Under the pieces are notes generated by a model. That model was not told the DNA's origin and searched no databases. It saw nothing but the letters and a program-made list of their open reading frames with translations. From Mactromeris polynyma (Eukaryota > Mollusca > Bivalvia > Venerida > Mactridae), in assembly GCA_032209605.1 (NCBI GenBank), contig JASFXZ010000015.1, forward strand, positions 4,030,001 through 4,094,000: 64,000 nucleotides of DNA, given 5' to 3'. Position 1 is the first letter of the stretch, and the number at the start of each line of letters is the position of its first letter. This document shows, piece after piece, positions 14,132-28,200 of the stretch. The position numbers and the translations under genes are program-made.

Positions 14132-16335
14132 GTCTTTCATCGGAGTGCGGGGATTAATGAGATTAAACTAATTTACTTAATTTACATTGCGATTGCATAC
14201 ACAGATAAAAAGTTCTTACAACTTATACTGTTTACTCTTGATGATTGTTTCCTGGGTTTCAAACCCCTAATTCAATAAGACGAATTTGTTTGTGACAATA
14301 AAGCCTGCTGAAACCAGGGGTCAGATCACATACCACAGACCCAGTGAGGCACTCTTAAACCCTCAACCAAATGAGCTGTGACATGCTAATATTGTCATCA
14401 GCAGAATGACTCTTTAAGTACATTATAAAAAATCTCATTTAATCTCAAAACAGGAGAATATAACAGCAAAATGTTTGCACTTACAAATTTTATCAATTAT
14501 TTAAGAACATTAGTTTTACTTGCATGATGTACAAATTTAGCACATTCCAGCAATCTATTTACTTACTAATTTTCTCCTGAAATTGGAAAATTACATCAAT
14601 TTCATCAGCAACCACTGATAAATACATTAATTTTCAACTATACAGGATGCTAAACTAAGAAAAATTGTTTATTTCCCCATAAATGTGGCAATTATTGCCC
14701 AGCTACGAGACCACAGATGACACTTACAACGCAAAAAAACAATTAAATGGGAGCAATGATTCAATATACTGCAAATGTTGGGTTTTTAGGTAAAAAACCA
14801 TACTTAATAAAGCAAAACATTGACTTAAAACATCACTATTTCATTTAAAATGTGTAGTTTGGCATTTTTATGGTTTTACCTTTTATTTAGCACTAATAAC
14901 AAAATAAATATAAAATATTTTTAATACTTACAATTGTAATGAAAAAATATCTTAACAGATGGAAAAAGGCCATAATTTACAGTCACAGAATATCATAAAC
15001 TGAAGGCAAATATTGGACTAATTAATAACAATATTGTGGGGTTAAGGCAAAACTGGTCTATTTCCTTCTTATAAGTATATAATTATATTACATGTTTATA
15101 TGCATGTTGCCTTGACTCCACTGACTATATATGAACAATAAGTTTGCTGCAACAGATAAAGGAGCATAAAGCTACAGACAAGACAACAGCACTGTGGCGC
15201 CACCGACCATTCCAAGGCTGCTTAATTGTGGTCCTCCAATCTTCACCCATCCCTTATATGTCTGTGTCTTGTGTTCCTATTGCCAATAACTGTTTATGTC
15301 TCCCTTTGCTCTTGAGGGGGTTGTGTACTTAGTATGAGTCATTATCTGGTGGAACTTACTTTTTTTTGACATTCAAGGGCTAATTAGTTATAACCCCAGT
15401 AAATACTGACCTACGCAAGTTTATGTTTAAAAGAATTTAACACGAAGGAATTTAAAACCTGAACACAACATTATTGGTAATGAAAGTTTTCAAATATCAC
15501 ATATTTGCAATCTCAAGTCAAAAATACACAAAATAACCTTTTTTAATATTTAATGGAAATTCATAGTCTTTCTACAATTTCTGTTTTCAGTATAATCATA
15601 TATAACACATCCAAGATTTAAGTGCTTCTGCACTTCACACTGCCAGCCTATCCTGTAAACGACTTCTTCCTTTAATGAACAATCAATACACAAGAAAACA
15701 TAAAGTAATTCTGACATGATGAAAATGTCATAATTACTAGCAGTTCACATATTGATTCTTGATGTACCAATTTTACATTTCCGACATATTTCAATTATAT
15801 CATTGATTATGAATAGTAGAAAAGAAAAGAATACATAAGAAATACAGAATATTACATGTGCTGCAATTGGGCCTATATAATAATTTGACATTAAATTGCA
15901 ATAATACATACTTAATATATAAACATTTCCTGTAGTTTATATATCAAAAACTGAATAATTTCTGTGTTTATGAGATGTATGTAATGGAGAAAGAATGAAT
16001 TACAATGTTAATAATAACAACAGACAGAGGACAACACAGCTCCTTAAATTGTATTATTATAAAACAAATTTTGCACAAATTGCCATTATTACAGAAAACA
16101 AAGTAAAATGACGAAAATTTAACAATTTTAAATGCCAATGGAGATGGAAGAGCAGACTGGTGATATAAGAGCCACTTAAAGGATCTACTTGTTCTAAAAT
16201 GACAAAACTTTCCTATGGTTTCAGTCAGATATTTATAGAAGATGTTTATTGAATATGGGTCACAGGCAAAAATCAGAGGGGAAAAGTACGAATTTCTTTC
16301 GTAAGTCTGCGCAATTAATTTAGAATGTTCCATAC
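14132..16335. other. Non-coding stretch
   Basis: No gene seen. At 14,255-14,390 an antisense tRNA-like fragment (reverse strand TGGTTGAGGGTTTAAGAG and a GGTTT box) may be SINE debris. Otherwise AT-rich with nothing recognised. Confidence 0.35.
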
Positions 16336-16411
16336 CGAGGGCTCAACGCAACACTGTCGTAACTCCTATATAAATTAATAGGAGTTACGACATTGTTGCG
16401 TTGAGCCCTCG
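16336..16411. repeat. 76-bp near-perfect palindrome, family P copy 1
   Basis: A 34-bp arm starting CGAGGGCTCAACGCAACA and ending GTCGTAACTCCTAT is repeated in inverted form with one mismatch around an 8-bp AT loop. As RNA or single-stranded DNA it would form a long hairpin. Two related palindromes lie at 34.0 and 45.4 kb. Confidence 0.88.
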
Positions 16412-17399
16412 ATTAATTACAGTCTATTTTTCCACATTTGTTCACTTTAACACACTGTTCTGCATTTTCAGACGTTCCTCACATTTTTTGAGAATTAAAA
16501 CAAGTCTGCAAGGAAGAAACTGGCTACCGGGCAAAAGGGTTCAGAGGCTGGAATTTAGAATAAATTTATAAGATGCTCTGAACAACCATTTAATTTTAAT
16601 AAAATTTACACCTTTTTTGTTTGGTGTGTTTTATGGGACATATACGGTACATGCTCTAATTTACTTCATTTTTGTCAAATTAACATATTGAGGAGGTTCC
16701 GAGAAACTATAATAGCAAGTAGGTCGTGAGGTAATTGGGGTCATGGGTTCAAATACTAGATGATTATACACAGCATATAAATGAATATGCATCATTTTAG
16801 CATTTTTCTGCAACCAATATAGTCTAGTGAAAAAGACTTGTTAATTATTTTGATCACCTTAAAATAATAAATGCAAATTTAACATATTAAATGCATTATT
16901 TAACTGTTAAATCTTTATGAGGAATAATATTATTACACCAGATTTATACAGCAATTACTAATTCAATTCAAGCAATTATAAACCAATTATTATACATGGC
17001 TTAATTTGTTCACAACATGCTGGACTGATATATCTCTCAATCATAATACACAAGTGTATTGAAATCAATATCTGTAGTTCTTTATAATTCAATACTGATC
17101 TATTCCATAAATACCATATTACAATGATTGCTAATCTGAATTGAAGAATTACAGTTATCCTTATAAAAAGGTGTTCCGTTTCATATATTACATTGAATAT
17201 CTTTTCATCTGTCAGTAACCGAGGTGTAGCTAAAATCATCGAACCTTATTATGTTCAAAATAGTATTTTTACTATATTGCAATAGAATCTTTATCAGTTG
17301 GGGATATATTCTACAAGAACAGCTTGATAAACAGCTATACTGGGATAAAACAAGTTTCAGCATATTCTTGTAATCAAAGACATCCAGTAGCCTTAGATG
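16412..17399. other. Non-coding stretch before hAT element
   Basis: No gene. ATGGGTTCAAATACTAG at 16,743-16,759 looks like a B-box remnant of a tRNA-derived repeat. The hAT target duplication begins at 17,392. Confidence 0.35.
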
Positions 17400-17823
17400 T
17401 AGAGCTTCAACGATTCGATGCGATGTATCGGAATTCGACTACGGAGCTCACGATTCGATTCACGATTCATACCCTGGTATTTTCGATTTGATTCGGTTTT
17501 TTAGTACCACTGTTTGCCAAACTGTTATTTGGTACAGTACGCACGGGTTTTTCTAGTCATATTTTCACAAATAAAGAAAGTCACGTTGTGAAAGGTATTT
17601 TTTTCAAAAGTAAGACCACTGTGAACAAATACAAAGATGTTTCTTTTGTCTATGAATTTTTATTTGCAAAACTCTTAATTTCAATTAGCCTAAAATCAAT
17701 GCAATAGCCTTAAGATAAATGAGAATGCTGTTACATAAACATATAAAAATTGAATCGAAAAAATAAAAATTGAAGGGAAAAAATCGAATTGAATCGTTTG
17801 ACCGTTGAATCGTTGAAGCTCTA
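17400..17823. mobile_element. Non-autonomous hAT-type element with 8-bp target duplication
   Basis: Both ends read TAGAGCTTCAACGATTC inwards (17-bp perfect inverted repeat), the T-A-G-x-G form usual for hAT. The flanks CTTAGATG (17392-17399) and CTAAGATG (17824-17831) are an 8-bp duplication with one change. Subterminal GATTCGAT words recur on both sides. At 424 bp there is no room for a transposase. Confidence 0.88.
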
Positions 17824-18969
17824 CTAAGATGGAAATTCAAATGATAGCAATGACAATTTTAAAGCTTGAGTAACGTATCAATTTGACTAAAACGGAATAA
17901 GATTTCAGTGATTGTATTCCAGTTATTTCAGACAAAAACATTGTCCCATTTCCCACTCTGAAACATTCATATTGACCAATTCTATGTCAAATTCTCTACA
18001 GTATTGTTGATATTGTCAATCAGAAAACTAGAAAGACTGACCAATAATATCACATGGTTATCTCATGATACAGATCAGTCATTTACATATCTACCGGTAC
18101 AAGGTTTGGGAACAGATATTTCGTCATGTGAATTAATTTCCTCTCATGACTTAGATTCATCCAAAAGGGTCATATGAAAAGGTAATCACAGCTAGGTTTA
18201 CCAAAAAAGCAGTATTAAACCACCTGCGTTTATATATTTATGGCAGAAAACCACATTAGATGGCCAGCCCACATAATGACATTATCTGACATTTAATCTT
18301 CATTATCAATATATTGCAATTTGTAATACTAGTCTCCAATAAAGTTCCACACATTTCCCTTGTTTCTATCAACTGTTTCACTAGAACACGACAGGGATGA
18401 TTGCAAATGTAGTGGAAAGTAATCTCAAGTGAGAACTTCTATTAGAGTCCAACAGACTTATCAGAGACAGCACGCCCACACAGGCAGCTTATAACAGTTA
18501 AACATCAGAGATTTTCATGAGGCCAATATTTTATAAAAGTTTCATGAGGATAAATGTTCTACTTTCAGTTTAATCATAAAATTAAAACAACATAAAAGGT
18601 GAATATATTTAGTGGGCATTTATTTTTCGTGAATATAACAATCTCACTGAAATAGCAAAAATAAATCCCTAACAAAAATTTTGAATTTTCAATTGAATAC
18701 TTACTGTGCTATTTTGACACAAATTGTTTAAACAAAATATCACAAACAAATTTGAGTTGTGACAATACTTATGCACTGTATAAATCTGTATTCACAGTTG
18801 TATCTTTTTACTAAATCCAGTCATTGACATAAGAACAGGTCTGATCACTAGAGATGAGATTAAGTATTATAGATTACATACAAGAAATGCATTGATGCAA
18901 AGCATCCAAGGGCACCGCAAAACTGGTGCACAATGTTTTGGAATAGCGTAATGGCGGAAAAATGTTTTG

Positions 18970-19166
18970 GAATATTAGTCCATTTTCATACTATCATTGG
19001 CGTGTATTTCCTTTTAAACACCGTAACTTGCATAAATATCCACGTTACAAGTACCAATGTGTTAATATTGATATAAGTAAATTGAAAATGAAGTTTTTTA
19101 TAATTAATTTTTTTTATTTTATCTTCGACACCTAACACACATGCTGTTTATGTAGAATCATCCGTT
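18970..19166 (+). repeat. Partial extra copy of the start of the 4.7-kb duplication unit
   Basis: A block of about 197 bp (CTATCATTGG to GCTGTTTATGTAGAATC) directly precedes the same block at 19.19 kb, and the block recurs at 23.95 kb. There are thus three copies of the left end of the unit. Confidence 0.85.
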
Positions 19167-19796
19167 TTGGAATAGTCCATTTCCACACTATCATTGGTGT
19201 GTATTTCCTTTTTAACAACGTAACTTGCATAAATATCCACGTTACAAGTACCACTGTGTTAATATTGATTTAAGTAAAGTGAAAATTTTTATAATTAATT
19301 TTTTATTATTTTATCTTCGACACTTAAACACACATGCTGTTTATGTAGAATCTTCCTATTTTTCGGGGATCAGCAAGTATTTATCATAAACATATCGTTT
19401 TAACTTTGTAAAAGACATTTATTCGACAACACAAATGCATTAAGAATATTTTATTTCTAAATCATAAAAATACAAAAAGTAACGTGTAATATTTACTGCA
19501 GTTTAACCCTTAATAAAAAAATAGATTCAGTTATAAATAGAATTGATGCTCCTACCATAGTCTCAAACATTTTGTGATTCCATTAAAGGCCCGCCCTCAT
19601 GGGCGGCGCCAATAAAAGGGGGGTAATGTGGTCAAAATGGTGGTCAGAGTTATGCGGCTTGGTCCTCTGACATACAACCCCTAACACATGTACAAAGCTT
19701 CAGGTAAAGTTCTGTCTATCATAGTGGCAAATATATCACACCAAATGGAAAAAAATAGCCTGGATTTTCTAACCACACAAGGGGGGATAAGTCTGT

Positions 19797-19871
19797 CAAG
19801 AGGTGGTCAGAATTATGGGGTCAAGAGTTGGTCAGAATTATGGGGTCAAGATGTGGTCAGAATTATTGGGC
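19797..19871 (+). repeat. 24-bp minisatellite in duplication unit 1 (3 copies)
   Basis: Unit CAAGAGGTGGTCAGAATTAT plus GGGG, repeated three times with minor variants. The short open frame across it is a by-product of a unit length divisible by three. Confidence 0.85.
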
Positions 19872-20184
19872 TTGATCCTCTGAGAGTGGTATACAACCCT
19901 AAACATTACTTGTGGTAACTGTCTATCATAGTTGCAGATATATAACACAACATGAACAACTTTACCCTGGACTTTCTAAGTACAAAAAAGGGGGATAATT
20001 CTGTCAAAATGGGAGGCATGGTTCCACAGATTCTTCTTATAAGTAACCCTGTGTAAACTTTTAATCCAATACTACCACTAGCTGCAATGATATTTCACTT
20101 ACAAGAACTTTTAATGGACCTTGACACCAAAGTGACTTAAGTACCCCCCATATACTTCGAATAGTCAAGCTAAAATGAATGCAG

Positions 20185-20350
20185 AAGTCAAGCAGGAAAT
20201 GCCACATACTAAGGGCACAGCCGACCCGAAAGCACAAGGAGCTCATGTAAATATAAATATATGCATGTAAACAATTGCAAAAGAGAAAAGGGACACAAGA
20301 CAAGCATAATGACTGTGAAGATAGGAGAACCACCTTGGAATGTTCAGTCA
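20185..20350. repeat. Dispersed repeat family A, copy 3
   Basis: Contains AAATGCCACATACTAAGGGC in its left flank and GAAGATAGGAGAACCACCTT near its right end. The family also occurs outside the duplication (0.4 and 10.2 kb), so it predates it. Confidence 0.6.
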
Positions 20351-23300
20351 CCACCAGTGAGGGGGGGCTTAACGGTGCATCCAACAACACCCTTATCCTA
20401 CAGATCCAACTCAAATGGACACAATTTGAGTTGAAAAATTAAATCTGTCAGTTGGAAAAAATGGCAAGATGTATAATAGGCATAGTAATTTAACTGTTCC
20501 AAAACCATTACTACTAACTTCTGATGGATTTAGCCCAGACATGTTGCATAGATAATTGCACAGACGTAGAAACTCATGTGTAAGTTGTAACACAAAATCT
20601 GGTCCAAGCACACACAGGAAAATTATCCCATGTGTATGTTAGAGGTCACCAGTTAATACCCAGTTAAGTTTAAAGTCCTTAATGGCAGATGGCCTGAAAG
20701 TTAACAAGGCACATCAATATCAACTCTTAACTAAGCCCCAATACACAATGTACATGTACATGGAAACACTTTTGGTAATTCTCAGGAGCAATATATACTG
20801 TAAACCTGATCACAGGGTCTTGTGTGGGGCAGAATCCACAATAATTGGAACAGTTTGGTAATGTCATAAACATTCTTACATCAGTCAGGGGTATGATTGA
20901 AGAGGATACAACTTTATCAAGGAGAGGGGTTTGGGGTCACTTTGGGCCTTCAACAGAAGTAAGAGGCAACCCCCAGTGGGAACCAGTCAAGGGAAGACCT
21001 CGGAAGAAAATGCATTTTCGGCATTTTGCACCATGATTTTCGAAGGGTATCTTTGGAGCTTTTTTAACACATAGATGCTTCTGGCGTCACAAACCAATGC
21101 CATTCTGGTAGAGAGTGGCAGACAACTTACTTTCAACCTTGATAAATTATTTAGTGCCCTATTATTGTACAATCATGTTACAATGTGGGAACATTATTCT
21201 ATCATTTTACCTCCATTATGTTATCATGCCTTCTCATTGATCAGAGGTCAAAGAAAGTACCCATGGGACAAGGCTTGACCTCAAATGCATAAAAATGTTT
21301 AGAACAGCCATTAATGAAGTAATAAACCTGAATCAGAAGTCAATCAACCACTCTCTCAAGCTGTAAATATCAGGAGAAGTGGGGATACATTAGATGTAGA
21401 AGCTTGACAACTTTCTTGAGTATGTACTACCTGACTGCAATGTTAATTTATTGTTGGAAACAACAGAGGGAGTGAAAACATCTTTTTAGTATACAAAATG
21501 TGTAACAGACTTACTTGCAATGTGTACAGCAGTTAAAAATATTAAAAACAGGTGATACATAGGACTGTCACCAGTTTTTGCGACCATGACAATTATCAAA
21601 TTTTGAGTTAGATGCGACGATTTCTATAATATTTTTTCAACAAAAAAAACATTTTCTAGATTTTCAACGATTTCTGGTAATAAGTACATTAGTAACAGGG
21701 TTATTCTATTATCTTAGAAAAAATTCAGAAACGTATTTTCACTCCAACTGCTTTAACTAAGAATTTGGGTATGCTTTGACCTTAAGACTGACATTTTATT
21801 CTTTCCACAGGTCAGCTACAGTCTCGAAACATAATGAGCAGCTTATATATGCCTAATTTAGTGCATCCTTTTCATCATACCCTACACCCCCCCCCACCCC
21901 CTCCTTGCAAATTTTCTCCTCGGATTTATTTGTCTTTTACAAGATCAACCTCTGGGTGTCCCCGATCTCCTGATAAATAACACCCATAGCAGTCCTCCAT
22001 TTTCATAACATAAAAATGATGAAGTGCATTATTGCAAAATAAATTATACCATATTTAGTTAATTAAAAACATGTGATTGGGTGAAATTTATGTTCTTCAT
22101 ATAGTTTCATCAGGAATCAAAGAATTTGCAGCAGTTTTTTTCTCACATAATCCATTACCATCATGATAACTCCCTGTGTCAATAGTTAATTAAATCAATA
22201 CAGGTAGAGAGGAGTGCTCCAAGACTTCTATGGGTAATAGAGGGATTACATAGTGTAACCAATGGGACATTCCATAATTGTGCAATCCACTGTCAATTTA
22301 AAATTAGCTGAGAATATCTTTAATGAGTATTACATGTACCTCGATTGGTCAATATTTTCCAAAACTTGTTTTCATTGGCTGATTAATCACCTCAAAGTTA
22401 AATGACAATGCACCAGTGATACATAATAACAATAACAAGAAATATATCTTAAAATAAAGATGATTGGCGCTGATATAAGTAATCGAATATGTCGTAGTTT
22501 TAAATTGGTTCAGATTTTGAATAATTTCATGAACTCCTGTTTGAATCAATAAATAAAAAAAGCCAGATATTAAAATTCTGCTTCTGTTCATTTATTTGAA
22601 CTGGTGATGATATTCAACAATAATAACATGCATCGTTCAAATTGTATGTTACGTTTAAGTGGGTAAATAAATGTACGTCAAAATTTCAGAGAGTTCCATA
22701 AAATAACCTTGTAAGTACATCTACATATTTTTCAAAAACATGTACTAATACATTTAATAGAATATCTACCCATTTATCTTGTGTTTAAAGGTAGATAGAT
22801 AAGTTTCTTTTCAATATCTGTAGGTCGAAGGCCCTTGAGATAAATACACATCAATATACAATGTGGTAGCAAAACATGGCAACGGCAAAATATATCAATA
22901 CAATGTCATGCATATATAATGAACTGGATACTACATAGATCTCAGAATAAAAGTATATTTAGCATATTCTAGTTTGGAAAAATGTGAAGTAGGCAATAGT
23001 CTAACTCTAAAACTAATTAAAACTTTAACAAAGATCAAAGACAAACGGGAAATTTTAATCGTTAATTACCTAAATTCAAAACAACAATTAAGTTATTTTC
23101 TTTTATAAACACCTTAATCAAAAGATTGGAATTGCTTGTGCAATCTTCAATGAGTAAAAAGTGTCAATATTGGTAAAAAATTTGACCCAAAATCTTTTTA
23201 TCTTCATCATTTTCAACGTGTTCAAGTTTAATTAAATCTGCTTTTTATTTCATTTCTTTTTTTAGACATTATTAATATTATGAATAATGCTATGATTATT

Positions 23301-24559
23301 AACTGACAAGCATTCAATATGAACACAAAAACAAAACTTAAATGTCATGCTTTCAGCTTGCTTAGTACACTTGTAACAGGGACATGTAGTCCATTTATTC
23401 TTACAATATATATCATACGGATTTCCTCTCTAATGTTTCCGGCATTGTAAAACACCACAGACTTCACATTAAATATTGCTAGTTGACGCATTCCTGCTAG
23501 AATGTTCTCTGCTTCTGTGAAAGAACCACCTTGTGTAAAGACAATGCATACCCACAATTAACAAATGACATCCGGGGGGGGGGGGGGAATCACAGAAATT
23601 CTAAGAAAGAGCTAGCAGTCTTTGGAGTGTTCCAATTCTTCACAAGACAAAGCAATAACACAAACCGACAACAATTCTATAATTCCTTACATTGACAACA
23701 GTCTTTGAACATATAAATTTCAACAAGGAATCTATAAATTATTCACATTATTTAATAAATACAATTAGTAGTGATGTTCACCAAATGGTAATTTACTGTC
23801 AACTTTCAGAACAAAAATTTGAATACTCGAACATTCGACTTTCATCCAATAAAAAATGGTATCAACTATTTGCTTATCATTACCATTTCTTCTTGTGTTA
23901 TACAAAAAATATATGCTCAATTACACGAAATAAAGGGGATTTCCACACTATCATTGGTGTGTATTTCCTTTTTAAGAACGTAACTTGCATGAATATCCAT
24001 GTTACAAGTACAACTGTGTTAATATTGATTTAAGTAAAGTGAAAAATTTTATAATTAATTTTTTATTATTTTATCTTCAACACCTAACACACATGCTGTT
24101 TATGTAGAATCGTCCTATTTTTCGGGGATCAACTAGTATTTATCATAAACATATCCTTTTAACTTTGTAAAAGACATTTATTCGACAAAACAAATGCATT
24201 AAGAATATTTTATTTCTAAATCATAAAAATACAAAAAGTAACGTGTAATATTTACTGCAGTTTAACCCTTAATAAAAAAATAGATTCAGTTATAAATAGA
24301 ATTGATGCTCCTACCATAGTCTCAAACATTTCGTGATTCCATTAAAGGCCCGCCCTCATGGGCGGCGCCAATAAAAGGGGGGTAATGTGGTCAAAATGGT
24401 GGTCAGAGTTATGGGGCTTGGTCCTCTGACATTGACATGCAACCCCTAACACATGTACAAAGCTACAGGTAAAGTTCTGTCTATCATTATGGCAAATATA
24501 TCACACCAAATGGAAAAAATAGCCTGGACTTTCTAACCACACAAGGGGGGATAAGTCTG

Positions 24560-24741
24560 TCAAGAGGTGGTCAGAATTATGGGGTCAAGATGTGGTCAGA
24601 ATTATGGGGTCAAGAGTTGGTCAGAAATATGGGGTCAAGAGGTGGTCAGAATTATGGGGTCAAGAGTTGGTCAGAAATATGGGGTCAAGAGGTGGTCAGA
24701 ATTATGGGGTCAAGAGGTGGTCAGAATTATGGGGCTTGATC
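24560..24741 (+). repeat. 24-bp minisatellite in duplication unit 2 (about 7 copies)
   Basis: The same unit as at 19.8 kb, expanded to about seven copies alternating AGAGGTGG and AGAGTTGG, with AATTATGG and AAATATGG variants. The alternation suggests growth by a 48-bp higher-order step. Confidence 0.88.
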
Positions 24742-25054
24742 CTCTGAGAGTGGTATACAACCCTAAACACGTACTTGTGGTACCTGTCTATCATAGTTGC
24801 AGATATATAACACAACATGAACAACTTTACCCTGGACTTTCTAAGTACAAAAAAGGGGGATAATTCTGTCAAAATGGGAGGCATGGTTCCACAGATTCTT
24901 CTTATAAGTAACCCTGTGTAAACTTTTAATCCCATACTACCACTAGCTGCAAAGATATTTCACTTACAAAAACTTTTAATGGACCTTGACACCAAGGCAA
25001 CTTAAGCACCCCCCATATTCTTCGAATAGTCAAGCTGAAATGAATGCAGAAGTC

Positions 25055-25225
25055 AAGCAGGAAATGCCACATACCAAGGGCAAAGCCGACCTGAAAGCAC
25101 AAGGAGGCATGTAAATATAAATACATGCGTGTAAACAATTGCAAAAGAGAAAAGGGACACAAGACAAGCATAATGACTGTGAAGATAGGAGAACCACCTT
25201 GGAACATTCAGTGACAAAAATGCTA
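25055..25225. repeat. Dispersed repeat family A, copy 4
   Basis: The paralogous copy of 20,185-20,350 within duplication unit 2. It is followed by a 16-G homopolymer at 25,232-25,247. Confidence 0.6.
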
Positions 25226-28200
25226 CGGAGAGGGGGGGGGGGGGGGGCTTAACAGTGCATCCAACAACACCCTTATCCTACAGATCCAACTTCAATGAGA
25301 ACAATTAGTAACTGTTCCAAAACCATAAATACAAACTTCTGATGAAAGCAAATCTGGTCCAAGCACACACAGGAAAATGCTCCCATGTTAAAGGTCATCA
25401 GTTAATACCCAGTTGAGTTCAAAGGCCTTAAAGCCAGATGACCTACAAGTTAACAAGGCCCGTCAATATGAACTCTTAACTAAGCCCCAATACACAATGT
25501 ATATGGAAACACTTTTGGTAATTCTCAGGAGCAATATATACTGTAAACCTGATCACAGGGTCTTGTGTGGGGCTGAATCCACAATAATTGGAACAGTTTG
25601 GTTGTGTCATAAACACTCTTACATCAGTCAGGGCGGTGATTGAAGAGGAAACAACTTTATCAAGGAGAGGGGTTTGGGGTCACTTTGGGCCTTCAACAGA
25701 AGTAAGAGGCAACCCCCAGTGGGGATCAGTCAAGCAACAACCTCGGAAGAAAATGCATTTTCGGCATTTTGCACCATGATTTTCGAAGGGTATCTTTGGA
25801 GCTTTTTTAACACATAGATGCTTCTGGTGTCACATACCAATGCCATTCTGGTAGAGAGTGGCAGACAACTTAATTTCAACCTTGATAAATTATTTTGTGC
25901 CCTATTATTGTACAATCATGTTACAATGTGGGAACATAATATTCTATCATTTTACCTCCATTATGTTATAATGCCTTCTCATTGATCAGAGGTCAAAGAA
26001 AGTACCCATGGGACATTAGGCTTGACCTTAAATGCATAAAAATGTTTAGAACAGCCATTAATGAAGTAATAAACCTGAATCAGAAGTCAATCAACCAATC
26101 TCTCAAGCTGTAAATATCAGGAGAAGTGGGGATACATTAGATGTAGAAGCTTGACAACTTTCTTGAGTATTTACTACCTGACTGCAATGTTAATTTATTG
26201 TTGGAAACAACAGAGGGAGTGAAAACATCTTTTTAGTCAACAAAATGTGTAACAGACTTACTTAAGCAATGTGTACAGCAGTTAAAAATACTTAAAACAG
26301 GTGATACATAGGACTGTCACCAGTTTTCGCGACCATGACAATTATCAAATTTTGAGGTAGATGCGACGATTTCTATAATATTTTTTCAACAAAAAAACAT
26401 TTTCTAGATTTTCAACGATTTCTGGTAATAAGTACATTAGTAACAGGGTTATTCTATCATCTTAGAAAAAATTCAGAAACGTATTTTCACTCCAACTGCT
26501 TTAACTAAGAATTTGGGTATGCTTTGACCTTAAGACTGACATTTTATTCTTTCTACAGGTCAGCTACAGTCTCTAAACATAATGTGCAGCTAATATTTGC
26601 CCAGATCAGTGCATCCTTTTCATCATACCCTACCCCTCACCGATCCGTGCAAATTTTCTCCTCGGATTTATGTGTCTTTTACAAGATCAACCTCTGGGTG
26701 TCCCCGATCTGCTGATAAATCACACCCATGGCAGTCCTCCATTTTCATATCATAAAAATGATGAAGTGCATTATTGCAAAATAAAATTATACCATATTTA
26801 GTTAATTAAAAACATGTGATTGGGTGAAATTTATGTTCTTCATATAGTTTCATCAGGAACCAAAGAATTCGCAGCAGTTTTTTTCTCACATAATGCAAGC
26901 ATCATGATAACTCCCTGTGTCAATAGTTAATTAAATCAATACAGGTAGAGAGGAGTGCTCCAAGACTTCTATGGGCAATAGAAGGATTATATAGTGTAAC
27001 CAATGTGATATTCCACAATGGTGCAATCCACTGTCAATTTAAAATTAGCTGAGAATACCCTGAATGAGTACACTACATGTACCTCGATTGGTCAATATTT
27101 TCCAAAACTTGTTTTCATTGGCTGATTAATCACCTCAAAGTTAAATGACAACGCACCAGTGCTACATAATAACAATAACAAGAAATATATCTTTAAAAAA
27201 GATGATCGGCGCTGAAATAAGTAATCAAATATGTCGTAATTTTAAATTGGTTATGATTTGGAATTATTTCACAAACTCCTGTTAGAATCAATAAATAAAA
27301 AAGCCAGATATTAAAATAAATGTACATCAAAATTTCAGAGAGTTCCATAAAATAACCTTGTAAGTTAAAGTACATCTACTTATTTTTCAAAAACATGTAC
27401 TAATACATCTAATAGAATATCTACCCATTTATCTTGTCTTTAAAGGTAGATAGATAAGTTTCTTTTCAATATCTGTAGGTCGAAGGCCCTTGAGATAAAT
27501 ACACATCAATATACAATGTGGTAGCAAAACATGGCAACAGCAAAATATATCAATACAATGTCATGCATATATAATGACTTGGACACTACATAGATCTCAG
27601 AAAAAAATATATTTAGGATATTCTAGTTTGCAAAAATGTGAAGTAGGCAATAGTCTAACTCTAAAACTACCGTAATTAAAACTTTTAACAAAGATCAAAG
27701 ACAAACGGGAAATTTTAATCGTTAATAACCTAAATTCAAAACAACAATTAAGTTGTTTTCTTTTAAAAATACCTTAATCAAAAGATTGGAATCGCTTGTG
27801 CAATCTTCAATGAGTAAAAAGTGTCAATATTGGTAAAAAATTTGACCCAAAATCTTTTTATTTTCATCATTTTCAACGTATTCAAGTTTAATTAAATCTG
27901 CTTTTTATTTCATTTCTTTTTTTAGACATTATTAATATTATGAATAATGCTATGACAAGCATTCAATATGAACACACAAACAAAACTTAAATGTCATGCT
28001 TTCAGCTTGCTTAGTACACTTGTAACAGGGACATGTAGTCCATTTATTCTTACAATATATCATATGGATTCTCTCTCTAATGTTTCCGGCATTGTAAAAC
28101 ACCACAGACTTCACATTAAATATTGCTAGTTGACCCTTTCCTGCTAGAATGTTCTCTGCTTCTGTGAAAGAACCACCTTGTGTAAAGACAATGCCTACTT

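Larger units (their letters stand above)
19181..23938 (+). repeat. Tandem segmental duplication, unit 1 (about 4.7 kb)
   Basis: Colinear with 23,941-28,590 over nearly its whole length: long identical runs broken by substitutions and indels. Shared landmarks include CCGCCCTCATGGGCGG (about 19,591 and 24,350), a 24-bp minisatellite, TAGGTCGAAGGCCCTTGAG (about 22,823 and 27,477) and a poly-G tract. No coding gene recognised inside. Confidence 0.92.

Noticed and set aside
24560..24741. CRISPR-like array
   Set aside because: Repeat units are contiguous without unique spacers, in an animal genome.
24567..24863. 98-residue repetitive protein
   Set aside because: Translation of the 24-bp minisatellite; the equivalent frame in the other duplication unit is shorter because it has fewer repeats.
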